Assembly: GCF_029109325.1 (NCBI RefSeq)
Contig: NZ_JAQKQJ010000021.1
Coordinates: 52,377 to 116,376 of the forward strand
DNA from: Nodosilinea sp. PGN35
Lineage (GTDB): Bacteria > Cyanobacteriota > Cyanobacteriia > Phormidesmidales > Phormidesmidaceae
DNA: 64,000 nt
Direction of reading: 5' to 3'
A model generated the notes under the pieces. The model did not search any database and was not told the origin of the DNA. It saw only the letters and a program-made list of their open reading frames with translations. Positions 15,312 to 23,457 of this stretch are shown in pieces. A program made the position numbers and the translations under genes. The first letter of the stretch is position 1, and each line of letters starts with the position of its first letter.

Positions 15312-16605
15312 GCGCAGTCGGCTCAGTCTGGCCCGCTGGTTTACCCTATCGATGGGCGGCATTTTGGTGCTGTTTGCCGGGCTGCTCTACGCCCGCGAGG
15401 CCCGCGATCGCCTGCGTACCTTCGACCAGGCCCTCTACGACAGCGGCCAGGTAATCGCCTCCGGGGTCGAGGAAATCAGCTACGGCGACCGCCGCCGCAT
15501 CGACCTTGAAGACGCCCCCCTGCTGGGCAGCGACGCCATCCGCATCGACACCGCCATTGTCATCGCCCGCTGGTACACCCCTGAGAAAACCCTGATGCAG
15601 TTCATGGGGCCGATTCCAGCCCCCACTCTGGCAGACGAGCTGGGGTTTCAGACCATTTCCGACCCGGCGGCGGCCAGTGGTGAGGCTGGCCATCGGCTGC
15701 GGCAGCTCACCCTGCCGGTGTACCGCAACGGGCAAATATTGGGCTATCTCCAGGTGGCCGCCGGGCTCGACCCGGTGGTGCAGCCCCTGCAAGACCTGCG
15801 CTGGTTTTTGGCGTTGGGGGTACCGGCGGCCCTGGGGGCGATCGCCGCCGTGGGCTGGGGGCTGGGGGGCATGGCCATGCAGCCCATTCGCGCCGCCTAC
15901 CAGCGGTTGCAGCAGTTTACCGCCGATGCCTCCCACGAGCTGCGCGCCCCCCTGGCGGCGATCGTCAGCCACGCCCAGCTGGGCCTGATGGAGCCGACCT
16001 CGCCCCAGGAGCAAACCGCCTGTCTGCAAACCATTTCTGAGGTGGGCGAGGGCATGAGCGCTCTGGTGGGACGACTGCTGTTTTTAGCTCGCCACCAGGG
16101 GCAGCCGCCCTGGCGGTTGGGGCCGCCCAGCGACCTGGTGGACTTGCTCACCCCGCTGGTGGCCAACTACAAAATCTCCATGGCGGCCCAAAACCTTACC
16201 TTTGCCGCCACCCTGCCGCCGTCCCCCGTCTGGCTGCGGGCCGAACCCGACCTGCTGCGCCAGGCGGTGATCAACCTCCTAGACAATGCCCAGCGCTACA
16301 CCCCGGCGGGCGGCACCGTTGCCCTGCGCGGCGAAGTGCAGCACCGCTGGGTCGTACTGCGGGTGGAAGATTCCGGCGTTGGCATTGCCGCCGCCGACCT
16401 GCCCCACATTTTTGAGCGGTTTTACCGGGTCAGCCCGGAGCGATCGCGTCAGTCGGGCGGCGTCGGCCTCGGGCTGGCCATTGTGCAGCAGATCGTTGCC
16501 CTCCACGGCGGGCAGATTCGGGTCAGCAGCCAGCTCAAGGTGGGCACCGAGTTCGAGCTGCGCTTGCCCCTGGCGGCAGCGCCGCGCCAGTTTCCCCAAC
16601 GCTGA
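15304..16605 (+). CDS. Membrane sensor histidine kinase, RppB-like
   Basis: 433 residues from ATG 15304, which overlaps the regulator stop; a longer frame from 15136 lies wholly inside the regulator and is rejected. Two membrane segments (about 12-30 and 160-185) enclose a periplasmic domain. A HAMP-like stretch (MAMQPIRAAYQRLQQF) leads to HisKA with His211 (DASHELRAPL), and HATPase with NLLDNAQRYT, VEDSGVGI, FERFYRVSPERSR and GGVGLGLAI. All catalytic boxes are intact. Likely partner of the regulator immediately upstream. The FTADASHELRAPL plus SPERSRQSGG motifs fit RppB/NrsS-type kinases. Confidence 0.9.
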   Translation: MFERSRLSLARWFTLSMGGILVLFAGLLYAREARDRLRTFDQALYDSGQVIASGVEEISYGDRRRIDLEDAPLLGSDAIRIDTAIVIARWYTPEKTLMQFMGPIPAPTLADELGFQTISDPAAASGEAGHRLRQLTLPVYRNGQILGYLQVAAGLDPVVQPLQDLRWFLALGVPAALGAIAAVGWGLGGMAMQPIRAAYQRLQQFTADASHELRAPLAAIVSHAQLGLMEPTSPQEQTACLQTISEVGEGMSALVGRLLFLARHQGQPPWRLGPPSDLVDLLTPLVANYKISMAAQNLTFAATLPPSPVWLRAEPDLLRQAVINLLDNAQRYTPAGGTVALRGEVQHRWVVLRVEDSGVGIAAADLPHIFERFYRVSPERSRQSGGVGLGLAIVQQIVALHGGQIRVSSQLKVGTEFELRLPLAAAPRQFPQR

Positions 16606-16619
16606 TCTGATATAGCCAT

Positions 16620-16660
16620 GGTTAAGACACTCAGCAGCCTCAGCAACGTTTGAACGTTCA
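16620..16660 (+). repeat. Bipartite interspersed motif, copy B
   Basis: GGTTAAGACA (16620-16629), 14-bp spacer, CAACGTTTGAACGTTCA (16644-16660, containing the palindrome TGAACGTTCA). Lies just after the kinase stop and upstream of the next gene. See copies A and C. Confidence 0.55.
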
Positions 16661-16782
16661 CATGTTATCCACCGCCGTCACCGGGCAGGGCGGCACAGCC
16701 GCCGAAACCCTGACGTTACTTTTGGCTCGCACAATGGGGCTAGAACAAGACCGTGGGGTCTGACCCTGGGAGGTGGTTAGTG

Positions 16783-17235
16783 ATGACCAGTGTGAGCCGT
16801 GCCTTAGCCCTGGTGCCCCAGCGACACCGGCCTAGCGATGCCCTAGCGCCGCGATCGCCCCGCGTGCTGGTCACCGCCAATCGTCTGCGGCTGGCTACCC
16901 TGCTTGAAAAGGCGCTGCGCCGTGGGGGCTGGTTGCCTACGCTGGCCCCCAGCCCCCACGCTGTGGTTGCGGCCATGCAGCACGCCACCTTCGACCAGAT
17001 TTTGCTCGATGCTGACTATTTTCAAACCGATTTGATTCCCCTGGTGGCGGCGGTGGATCGGCGGCGGTCGGGGGTGATTGTGCTGGCTCAGGATGACCGT
17101 GTTGGCGGCCTCAACCTGCGCCAGCTAGTGCCTGCCCAGGATATTGTCCTCAAGCCCTTCTCGACCCAGCACCTGGTGGGGGTGCTGCAACAGCGGCAGG
17201 CCCAACGGCGCGCCCCGATCGCGATCGGGGCCTAG
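16783..17235 (+). CDS. Stand-alone receiver-like protein, degenerate
   Basis: 150 residues from ATG 16783, preceded by GGGAGGTGG; an ATG at 16753 in frame lacks such a site. After a basic N-terminal tail (about 1-25) there is one receiver-like fold: the beta3 Asp (ILLDADYF) and the Lys (VLKPF) are present, but the acidic pair of beta1 is replaced (RVLVTANRLR), so Mg2+ binding and phosphorylation are doubtful. Its stop codon shares the four bases CTAG with the convergent lgt stop. It may act as a phosphorylation-independent adaptor for the upstream pair (inference). Confidence 0.7.
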   Translation: MTSVSRALALVPQRHRPSDALAPRSPRVLVTANRLRLATLLEKALRRGGWLPTLAPSPHAVVAAMQHATFDQILLDADYFQTDLIPLVAAVDRRRSGVIVLAQDDRVGGLNLRQLVPAQDIVLKPFSTQHLVGVLQQRQAQRRAPIAIGA

Positions 17236-18113
17236 CTATCTTTGACAACATCGGGCAGCGACCGCCGCCCCACGTACAGCCACAGCAGCCCGGCTGCCCC
17301 CAGCGCCATGCCCGCCAGACTCACCACCTGGGCAATGCGCAGCGGCCCCAGCATCAGGCTGTCGAGGCGCAGCCCCTCAATCCACAGGCGGCCCAGGCTG
17401 TAGGTGGCAAAGTAGACCAAAAATAGGGTGCCGGTCTTCAGCCGTCCGGGGTGGCGCAGCCCCCAAAAAAACAGCCATAGCACCAGGGCAAACACCCCCA
17501 AATTCCACAGCGATTCGTAGAGAAAGGTGGGGTGGTAGTACTCGACGCCGCCCAGCCCCGGCGGACGCTGGGCGGGGGGAATGTAGACCCGCCAGGGCAG
17601 GTCGGTGGGGCGACCAAAGGCTTCGGAATTAAAGAAATTGCCCCAGCGGCCAATGGCCTGCCCCAGCACCAGGGCCGGGGCCACCACGTCCGCCAGGGCC
17701 CAGAACGACAGCCGATTGCGGCGGGCAAACAGCAGCGCCGCCACCATGCCGCCCAAGATCGCCCCGTGGATAGCAATGCCCCCCTGCCAGATGGCAAAGG
17801 CGCTCAGGGGGTTGTTGGCGTAGCGATCCCACTCGAAGGCGACGTAGTAGAGTCGGGCCGCAGGCAGGGCCCCCAGCACCAGCCAGATCGAGAGATCGAC
17901 CAGGGTGTCGGGGTCGAGCCCGCGCCGCTGGGCCAGCCGCTGGGCCAGGGTAATGCCCAGGGCCAGGGCGGTGGCAATCAGCAGCCCGTACCAGCGAATC
18001 GTCAACGGCCCCAGCTGAAAGATCACTGGCCCCGGCGACGCCAGCTGCGCCAGCCCGCCCAATGCCACCGACACCCCGGCCCCCGCTAACTCAATCACAC
18101 CCTTCGTCCCCAT
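17232..18113 (-). CDS. lgt: Prolipoprotein diacylglyceryl transferase
   Basis: 293 residues, about seven membrane segments. Transfers diacylglycerol from phosphatidylglycerol to the lipobox Cys of prolipoproteins at the cytoplasmic membrane, the first step of lipoprotein maturation. The Lgt signature GRWGNFFNSEAFG is intact, along with IRWYGLLIA near the N-terminus, IWQGGIAIHGAILGG and YHPTFLYES. Length matches the family. An N-terminal extension of about 25 residues precedes the conserved part; an internal start cannot be excluded. Monocistronic. Confidence 0.95.
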   Translation of the reverse strand: MGTKGVIELAGAGVSVALGGLAQLASPGPVIFQLGPLTIRWYGLLIATALALGITLAQRLAQRRGLDPDTLVDLSIWLVLGALPAARLYYVAFEWDRYANNPLSAFAIWQGGIAIHGAILGGMVAALLFARRNRLSFWALADVVAPALVLGQAIGRWGNFFNSEAFGRPTDLPWRVYIPPAQRPPGLGGVEYYHPTFLYESLWNLGVFALVLWLFFWGLRHPGRLKTGTLFLVYFATYSLGRLWIEGLRLDSLMLGPLRIAQVVSLAGMALGAAGLLWLYVGRRSLPDVVKDS

Positions 18114-18442
18114 CTCGCTGCACGGCTAACCTGCTAACCCGATTTGCCAACCGACCCGGTTCGCTAACCCGTAGAGGCACCAGAAACACTATGACACCAT
18201 TGGGGCAAAGCCAAGGGAAAGCCTGCTCTCAAAACGGCCACTTTATTCGGAGTGAAAAGTCCACAGCCGGGCAGGGCCGCCGCCATCCCCGGGGGCTACG
18301 ATACCCTCGGGGTATACCTTTAGACTGCGAGCAACTATACCCTTGGATGGTCTCGCTGGCTGGGCAGACTCCGCTATGTTAGGAAGCGTAAGAGGAAAAG
18401 GCAATCAGTTGCCTACTAATACTTGGAGATGAAGGTAGAACT
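18114..18442. other. 329-bp intergenic region between lgt and the GlsB-like gene
   Basis: No convincing gene. It must hold the lgt promoter (minus) and the promoter of the small membrane protein (plus). Imperfect CTAACC repeats occur near 18128-18170. CCCTCGGGGTATACC lies near 18310, and TATGTTAGGAAG near 18375 is a possible -10 region. AAGGT precedes the next ATG. Confidence 0.4.
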
Positions 18443-18712
18443 ATGAATATTCTGGCATGGATCGTATTGGGCTTGATTGCTGGCGCAATTGCTAAAGCAA
18501 TTTACCCTGGCCACCAAGGCGGTGGCATTCTCGGTACGCTCATTCTAGGCGTAATTGGTGCATTTGTGGGGGGTAGCCTTTACACCCTGCTGACCACAGG
18601 AACCTTAGCACTGACCGCAACGGGTCTGAGCATCGGTGGTGTAGTAATCGCGGTTTTGGGTGCAATTGTTGCCCTGTTCATCTACTACGCCGCCACCAAG
18701 CGCACCGTCTAA
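18443..18712 (+). CDS. GlsB/YeaQ/YmgE family small membrane protein
   Basis: 89 residues, three hydrophobic segments separated by Gly-rich turns (AWIVLGLIAGAIAKAI, GILGTLILGVIGAFVGG, GGVVIAVLGAIVALFIYY). This is the transglycosylase-associated protein family, associated with envelope or general stress in bacteria; biochemical role unknown. The initial MNILAWIVLGLIAGAIAK is characteristic. Preceded by GAAGGTAG. Base composition is less GC-rich than the neighbours. Expected in the cytoplasmic membrane. Confidence 0.9.
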   Translation: MNILAWIVLGLIAGAIAKAIYPGHQGGGILGTLILGVIGAFVGGSLYTLLTTGTLALTATGLSIGGVVIAVLGAIVALFIYYAATKRTV

Positions 18713-19200
18713 TTACAACCCCCTAAAGGCAGTCGATGTAAATAGAACACAGTTCTATACGACGTAATCCCCAAGCTTGGAGGTGTGCACAGTTGTCTAC
18801 GCCTCCAAGACAACTTAAAAACTTGGGCGAAAAGTTTAAATCGAACGAGTTTTGGCTAGACGCAGGGTTTAGTAGAAGGTTTTCATAAATTTAGCTCCGG
18901 GTGGTTGGCAAATTGATACTATCCGGGGTAGTTTTTTAAGGTATTTAAGCAAGATTCAGATAAAAACGCCAGGGGCACGCAGCCGTAGCCCGATCGCAAA
19001 CTGTCCGACCGTAAAGCGCCAGATCGCGAACCGGGCGGCGGCAATGGCCTGATACAATGTACGCCAGTACTTTACTGTATCGTACAAGGCAATGGTTCTC
19101 CCCCCTCAGGATTTAGGATAACGTTTAGAACGGTTGTCCTGGATCCTTTTTTAATGGGATTTTTTGACAGGTTATTGAGTGTTTCTCTTAGGTTTTATCG
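18713..19200. other. 488-bp noncoding region with competing hairpins
   Basis: No ORF is convincing. Two mutually exclusive stems share bases: CTTGGAGG (18776-18783) with CCTCCAAG (18802-18809), and GTTGTCT (18792-18798) with AGACAAC (18808-18814). An outer CCCAAG (18770-18775) can pair with CTTGGG (18822-18827). Near 19050-19085 a nested inverted repeat (GATACA ... TGTATC around GTAC-GCCA-GTAC) precedes the next gene, flanked by GGCAATGG direct repeats. TTGACA occurs near 19164. Could include a 3' UTR structure, a small RNA, or an operator. Confidence 0.4.
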
Positions 19201-20562
19201 ATGGGTCTCCCCGTGAACGATCAGCTAAATCGGTCGGCTCTGCTAAAGCAGGCGCTATACACCTTTGTGCTAGACGCTGAAGGCGACGTGGCGACAGCCT
19301 TAGAGCAATACAGCGCCGACCGGCTGAAGCATTGGTCAGCGACCAACCTGCAAGGAATCAGCCGCTCTGACCTGGCGATCGACATGTTTCTAACGGAAGG
19401 TCAGGTGGCCAACCAGTCGGTGCTGGATATTTTTGTTCAAAACCAACCCACCTTAGCTGCCGCTGAAGCTGCCCTGGTGCAAAGCTGGAAGCATGCCTTC
19501 AACGGCCTCTTTGCCGTGGTGCAGGTGACGGCAGAGCGCTATGAAGTCATGAATTGGCTAACTGCAAAGCGCTACTGGGTAACCCCCAACGGCACCCAGT
19601 CGGCAGGGGAGTTGTCTCGGCTGAGCCCAGGGGAAATCGTGGTCACCCGACTCCTGCCCGACGGGGATAGCGGTTGGACGTTTTCTGGCCCCCTGATGCT
19701 GCTGGGCAAGCTGGGCAAGCCCAAGCTGGCGGTGGCTATTGGCAACTTTAAAAACTGGTTCCCCAACTACCTGTACGGCGATGCGCCGGAGCTGCTAGCC
19801 GAGGCCTGGCAGTCGGTGGAGCACTACCACCACGATTTTGTAGAGTTTTTTGGCGGCGACCGGGTCACCCTCTCGGGGTACGAACTCAACAAAAAGCTCA
19901 AAGACTATCAGGAAGTTACTACCCAGCGCCGTCTGGCAGAGCTTGGCGTGGATGGCTCTAAGTCGCTGAAGGACTTGGTAGCTGAGTCGGGCATGTCTGA
20001 GGAAGAGGTGGCTGAGTCGGTGGAGGCGTTTGGCGAAGACAGCGGTGAGGTGAGCCGCCTGCTCAAGGGCGACCAGGCGATCAAGATGGCCATGCCGCCC
20101 ATCAATCTACCCGATGACCTGCGGCGGGCTGAGGCGGTGACGGTGTTTGTCCATCCCCGCTGGGGGCAGACCTTTCTAAAAGACTACGTTCGCCTGACCC
20201 AGCTGCTGAGCGCAGCAGATGAAGCGGCCACGGCCAAGGCAGATCAGCTGATTCAAAAGTATCTCAAGGAAGACGCGGTGAATGTCTACGTCTGGCGCAG
20301 CCTGGCCCAAGACCACCCAGAACCGCTGATGGCGTCCCTAGGGCGCTGTCTCAACCGTTCAGACCTCACCCCAGACGATTTAGACCAGGTTTTGGCAGAA
20401 GCCGGCAAGCCCCTAGAGCCGACGCTGCCCGAGATTGCCAGCGTGCCGGTACACCTGCGGAATCTGTTTCAGGAGGCGCTGGAAGAGGTGGGCCAGAGCG
20501 CCTCTAAGAAAAAGTCAAAGGGCAAAGGCAAACAGAAGCAGAAAACGGGCTTTGCGGTGTAG
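19201..20562 (+). CDS. Conserved-type hypothetical protein with basic C-terminal tail
   Basis: 453 residues, soluble, no signal peptide. The first half (about 1-215) is a globular domain rich in aromatic residues (NGLFAVVQVTAERYEVMNWLTAKRYW, GGDRVTLSGYELNKKLKDY). The middle is acidic and helical (about 225-300), with LAELGVDGSKSLKDLVAESG, which reads like a helix-turn-helix but is unproven. The last 20 residues are a Lys/Gly/Gln tail (KKKSKGKGKQKQK) that could bind nucleic acid. No family recognised with confidence. ATG 19201 is accepted although the ribosome binding site is poor; a GTG at 19213 is an alternative. Confidence 0.75.
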   Translation: MGLPVNDQLNRSALLKQALYTFVLDAEGDVATALEQYSADRLKHWSATNLQGISRSDLAIDMFLTEGQVANQSVLDIFVQNQPTLAAAEAALVQSWKHAFNGLFAVVQVTAERYEVMNWLTAKRYWVTPNGTQSAGELSRLSPGEIVVTRLLPDGDSGWTFSGPLMLLGKLGKPKLAVAIGNFKNWFPNYLYGDAPELLAEAWQSVEHYHHDFVEFFGGDRVTLSGYELNKKLKDYQEVTTQRRLAELGVDGSKSLKDLVAESGMSEEEVAESVEAFGEDSGEVSRLLKGDQAIKMAMPPINLPDDLRRAEAVTVFVHPRWGQTFLKDYVRLTQLLSAADEAATAKADQLIQKYLKEDAVNVYVWRSLAQDHPEPLMASLGRCLNRSDLTPDDLDQVLAEAGKPLEPTLPEIASVPVHLRNLFQEALEEVGQSASKKKSKGKGKQKQKTGFAV

Positions 20563-20590
20563 CGATCGCCCCAGTTGCGGGGGCGATCGC
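20562..20590. terminator. Bidirectional hairpin made of two HIP1 sites
   Basis: GCGATCGCCCC (20562-20572) pairs perfectly with GGGGCGATCGC (20580-20590), 11 bp with a 7-base loop, between two convergent genes. There is no T tract, so termination efficiency is uncertain. Confidence 0.6.
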
Positions 20591-20593
20591 CCG

Positions 20594-22087
20594 CTAGAGC
20601 AGCCCGTCTAGGGTAGCTGCGGTGCCCAATTCGTAGAGCTGGTTCAGGTGCTGCCTCACCGCCGCCACAAAGCGCGACGACTGGGGCAAGTCGCCAAAGA
20701 TCTCCGTCAGGCTGAGCAATGCAGACGGATCGGCACGCCCCGATCGCGCCCGTTCCATCAGCGTTTCGGCCATGGGGTCATCAATGGGCAGGTCATGGCC
20801 CTGGTCGTCTTGGCCGCTGAGGTAGCGGAACCAGGCGGCGACGGTGAAACTCAAAAAGTCGATGGGGCCATTTTGCTCCAGCTGTTCCCGCAGGGAACCC
20901 AGCGCCCATTTGGGCAGCTTGGCCGAGCTGTTGAGGCACAGCCGAGCCAGCTGATCGCGAATCTTGGGGTTTGAGAAGCGCTCAACTAAAACCTGCCTAT
21001 ATTCGCCGACATCGATGCCGGGGACGGGGCGCAGGGTGGGGGTGACTTCCTCCATCAGCCGCTCCACCGCCTGGCGAATCTGGTCGTCGGCCATGGCCTC
21101 GTGGGCGTAGGTGTAGCCCTTCAGCGACCCCAGGTAGCCCAGCAGCAGGTGGCTGGTGTTGAGCAGCCGAATCTTCATCATCTCGTAGGGGTGCACGTCG
21201 TCGGTCATCTGCACGCCGACACTCTCCCAGTCGGGACGTCCGGCGCTGAAGCGATCTTCGACCACCCACTGCAAAAAGGGCTCGGCCACCACGGGCCAGG
21301 CATCGTCAATGTCGAACTGGTCGGCCACCATCGCCAGGTCGCCGGGGGTGGTGGCGGGGGTAATGCGATCGACCATACAGTTGGGGAAGGCGACGTTCTG
21401 CTCAATCCAGTTGCCCAGGTCAAGATTTTGCAGCTTAGCGAAGGTGGTCAGCATGCGGCCCACCATGTCGCCGTTGCCCTGAATGTTGTCGCAGGAGAGC
21501 ACGGTAAAGGGCGCGATGCCCCGCTGTCGCCGCCGCGCCAAGGCCGCCGTCAGGAATCCGTAGACCCCGAAGGGCTGCTCAGGGTTTTGCAGGTCGTGCC
21601 GAATAGTGGGGTGGTGGGCGTCAAACTCGCCCGTGCCCTCCACCACGTAGTAGCCGCCCTCGGTGATGGTCAGGGTAACGATGCGGCACTGGGGGTCAGC
21701 CAGGGTTTCGATCACCGCTTCCCGGTCATCCGGGGCAAACAGAAATTGGGTGATGGAGCCGATCACGCGGGCGTTGTCGCCTTCGGGCGATCGCTCCACC
21801 AGGGTATACAAACAGTCCTGGGATTGCAGGGCATCGCGCATTTTCTGGTCAAACTCCAGCAGGCCGACGCCGCAGATGGCCCAGTCGCTGCCGGGGTTTT
21901 GCTCCAGGTAGTTGTCCAGATAGAGCGCCTGGTGGGCGCGGTGAAAGCCGCCGACGCCGATGTGGACAATGCCGGGGGTGAGGTTGCTGCGATCGTAGCG
22001 GGGCACCCGCACCCGATCGCTCAACTGGCCGAGCGATCGCTCAGTCAGCTTGACGAGGGATTTGGTGGGGTTGGGTTGGCTGTTCAT
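20594..22087 (-). CDS. Mannitol 2-dehydrogenase (polyol dehydrogenase, long-chain type)
   Basis: 497 residues from ATG 22087. Long-chain NAD(P)-dependent mannitol dehydrogenase family: oxidises mannitol (or arabitol/sorbitol) to the ketose. Conserved blocks: GIVHIGVGGFHRAHQALY (nucleotide binding), TLTITEGGYY, SCDNIQGNG, FPNCMVDRITPATT, VVEDRFSAGRP, and the active-site region KIRLLNTSHLLLGYLG (Lys and Asn/His of the K-x5-N-x2-H motif). The start overlaps the end of the ATPase gene by 47 bp; a longer frame from a TTG at 22219 would lie inside that gene and is rejected. Last gene of the transporter operon, as in bacterial mtl/smo operons. Product fructose would go to the fructokinase at 28778. 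Confidence 0.92.
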   Translation of the reverse strand: MNSQPNPTKSLVKLTERSLGQLSDRVRVPRYDRSNLTPGIVHIGVGGFHRAHQALYLDNYLEQNPGSDWAICGVGLLEFDQKMRDALQSQDCLYTLVERSPEGDNARVIGSITQFLFAPDDREAVIETLADPQCRIVTLTITEGGYYVVEGTGEFDAHHPTIRHDLQNPEQPFGVYGFLTAALARRRQRGIAPFTVLSCDNIQGNGDMVGRMLTTFAKLQNLDLGNWIEQNVAFPNCMVDRITPATTPGDLAMVADQFDIDDAWPVVAEPFLQWVVEDRFSAGRPDWESVGVQMTDDVHPYEMMKIRLLNTSHLLLGYLGSLKGYTYAHEAMADDQIRQAVERLMEEVTPTLRPVPGIDVGEYRQVLVERFSNPKIRDQLARLCLNSSAKLPKWALGSLREQLEQNGPIDFLSFTVAAWFRYLSGQDDQGHDLPIDDPMAETLMERARSGRADPSALLSLTEIFGDLPQSSRFVAAVRQHLNQLYELGTAATLDGLL

Positions 22088-23240
22088 AGGTTTGGGTCGG
22101 AGCTTCGGTTTGCAGGGGAACTTCGGGATGCTGGGTGAGGGTGAGGTGGTGGCGCTCGGCCTTGGGAATCGCCAGCCCCTGGCCGTCAAACAGGTGGCAG
22201 AGGTGGCCGTCGATGGCAACGGGAACGCGATCGCGCACCTGAGCCCGGCTGTCGCCGTCGGTCTGCACGATAAAGGTGTCGCCGCCCGCGATCTTGACGT
22301 AGAGGTAGGTTTCGCCCCCCAGCCGCTCGACCACCAGCACCTCGCCCATCAGGGTGGGATTGGCGTTGTCAATTCGCAGGTGCTCGGGGCGAATGCCCAG
22401 GGTGGCGCGATCGCCCGCCGACAAGCTTCTGGGCTGCACTGGAATGGTGACGGTGGCGTCACCCGGCAGCCGCACGGTGGTGCCAGAATCCTGCACGCCC
22501 ACGGTCTGCACCGCCATGAAGTTCATCTTGGGCGAGCCGATGAACCCGGCCACAAACAGGTTGCGGGGGTGATGGTACAGCTCTAAAGGCGAGCCCACCT
22601 GCTCAACCACGCCGCCCTGGAGCACCACAATTTTGTCGGCCAGGGTCATGGCTTCGACCTGGTCATGGGTGACGTAGATCATGGTGGATTGCAGGCTCTC
22701 GTGCAGCCCCGCCAGCTCAATGCGCATCTGCACCCGCAGGGAGGCATCGAGGTTCGACAGGGGCTCGTCAAACAGAAAGACCTTCGGATTGCGAACTAAC
22801 GCGCGACCGATGGCGACCCGCTGGCGCTGACCGCCGGAGAGGGCCTTGGGCTTGCGATCGAGCAGCGGTTCGAGCTGCAAAACCCGCGCCACGTCCCGCG
22901 CCCGCTCCATGCGCCGCTCTTTTGACACCCCGGCCAGGCGCAGGCTAAAGGCCATGTTTTCGGCCACGGTCATGTGGGGGTAGAGGGCGTAGGTCTGAAA
23001 CACCATGGCCAGCCCGCGTTTGTCGGGGGGCACATCGTTCATGCGATCGCCATCGACCAGCAGGTCGCCGGAGGTGATGTCTTCTAGCCCGGCGATCATG
23101 CGCAGCAGAGTCGATTTGCCGCAGCCGGAGGGGCCGACAAAGACGACAAATTCTTTGTCGTGAATGTCGAGATCGACGCCTTTGATCACTTCGTTATCGA
23201 CGTAGGTTTTATGGATATCTCGTAGCGTGACGGTTGACAT
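22041..23240 (-). CDS. Sugar/polyol ABC transporter ATP-binding protein (MalK/UgpC type)
   Basis: 399 residues from ATG 23240, which has AAGGTGAG upstream; a longer frame to 23327 lacks support. Walker A GPSGCGKST (36-44), Q-loop Gln82, signature LSGGQ (134-138), Walker B VFLFDEP (154-160), and the switch His in VTHDQ. The C-terminal OB-type regulatory domain (about 240-370) includes GIRPEHL, as in MalK/SmoK. Powers uptake by the two permeases at 23458 and 24281. The final 25 residues are Gln/Pro/Thr-rich and overlap the dehydrogenase start. A 217-bp gap with an inverted repeat separates it from the permeases. Confidence 0.95.
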   Translation of the reverse strand: MSTVTLRDIHKTYVDNEVIKGVDLDIHDKEFVVFVGPSGCGKSTLLRMIAGLEDITSGDLLVDGDRMNDVPPDKRGLAMVFQTYALYPHMTVAENMAFSLRLAGVSKERRMERARDVARVLQLEPLLDRKPKALSGGQRQRVAIGRALVRNPKVFLFDEPLSNLDASLRVQMRIELAGLHESLQSTMIYVTHDQVEAMTLADKIVVLQGGVVEQVGSPLELYHHPRNLFVAGFIGSPKMNFMAVQTVGVQDSGTTVRLPGDATVTIPVQPRSLSAGDRATLGIRPEHLRIDNANPTLMGEVLVVERLGGETYLYVKIAGGDTFIVQTDGDSRAQVRDRVPVAIDGHLCHLFDGQGLAIPKAERHHLTLTQHPEVPLQTEAPTQTYEQPTQPHQIPRQAD

Positions 23241-23324
23241 GGGTGGCTCACCTTTAGTGCATGAGAAAAAAGAAGTTTTAAGTTGATTCCGAACTAAGCC
23301 CAGACTTTGAGATATTCGCTTCGC

Positions 23325-23455
23325 CATCCCCTCCAGGGAGGGGCCAGGGGTGGGTTAATCTCGGTCTGAAAGAACTTACTCGCCATCGGTGACGGTTTTT
23401 GGGTCGCTGGTTTGAACCCACCCCGCCCTTCGGGCACCCCTCCGAGGAGGGGATG
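23325..23455. repeat. Inverted pair of C-rich hairpin repeats within the transporter operon
   Basis: The arm at 23415-23455 begins AACCCACCCC and ends AGGGGATG. It is an inverted copy of 23325-23356, with an extra GCCCTTCGGGC hairpin. Each arm contains its own CCCCTCC-N4-AGGGG-type stem, so the region can fold as a large cruciform. It lies between the second permease and the ATPase genes and may act as an attenuator or mRNA-stability element that lowers downstream expression (inference). Confidence 0.65.
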
Positions 23456-23457
23456 AT

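Noticed and set aside
18062..18382. Small plus-strand frame between lgt and the GlsB-like gene
   Set aside because: Starts inside lgt, lacks a ribosome binding site, and its product is Pro/Ser/Arg-rich with no recognisable feature.
22088..22219. Upstream extension of mannitol dehydrogenase
   Set aside because: It would read the ATPase 3' end in another frame and gives a Pro/Ser/Lys-rich segment not seen in the family.
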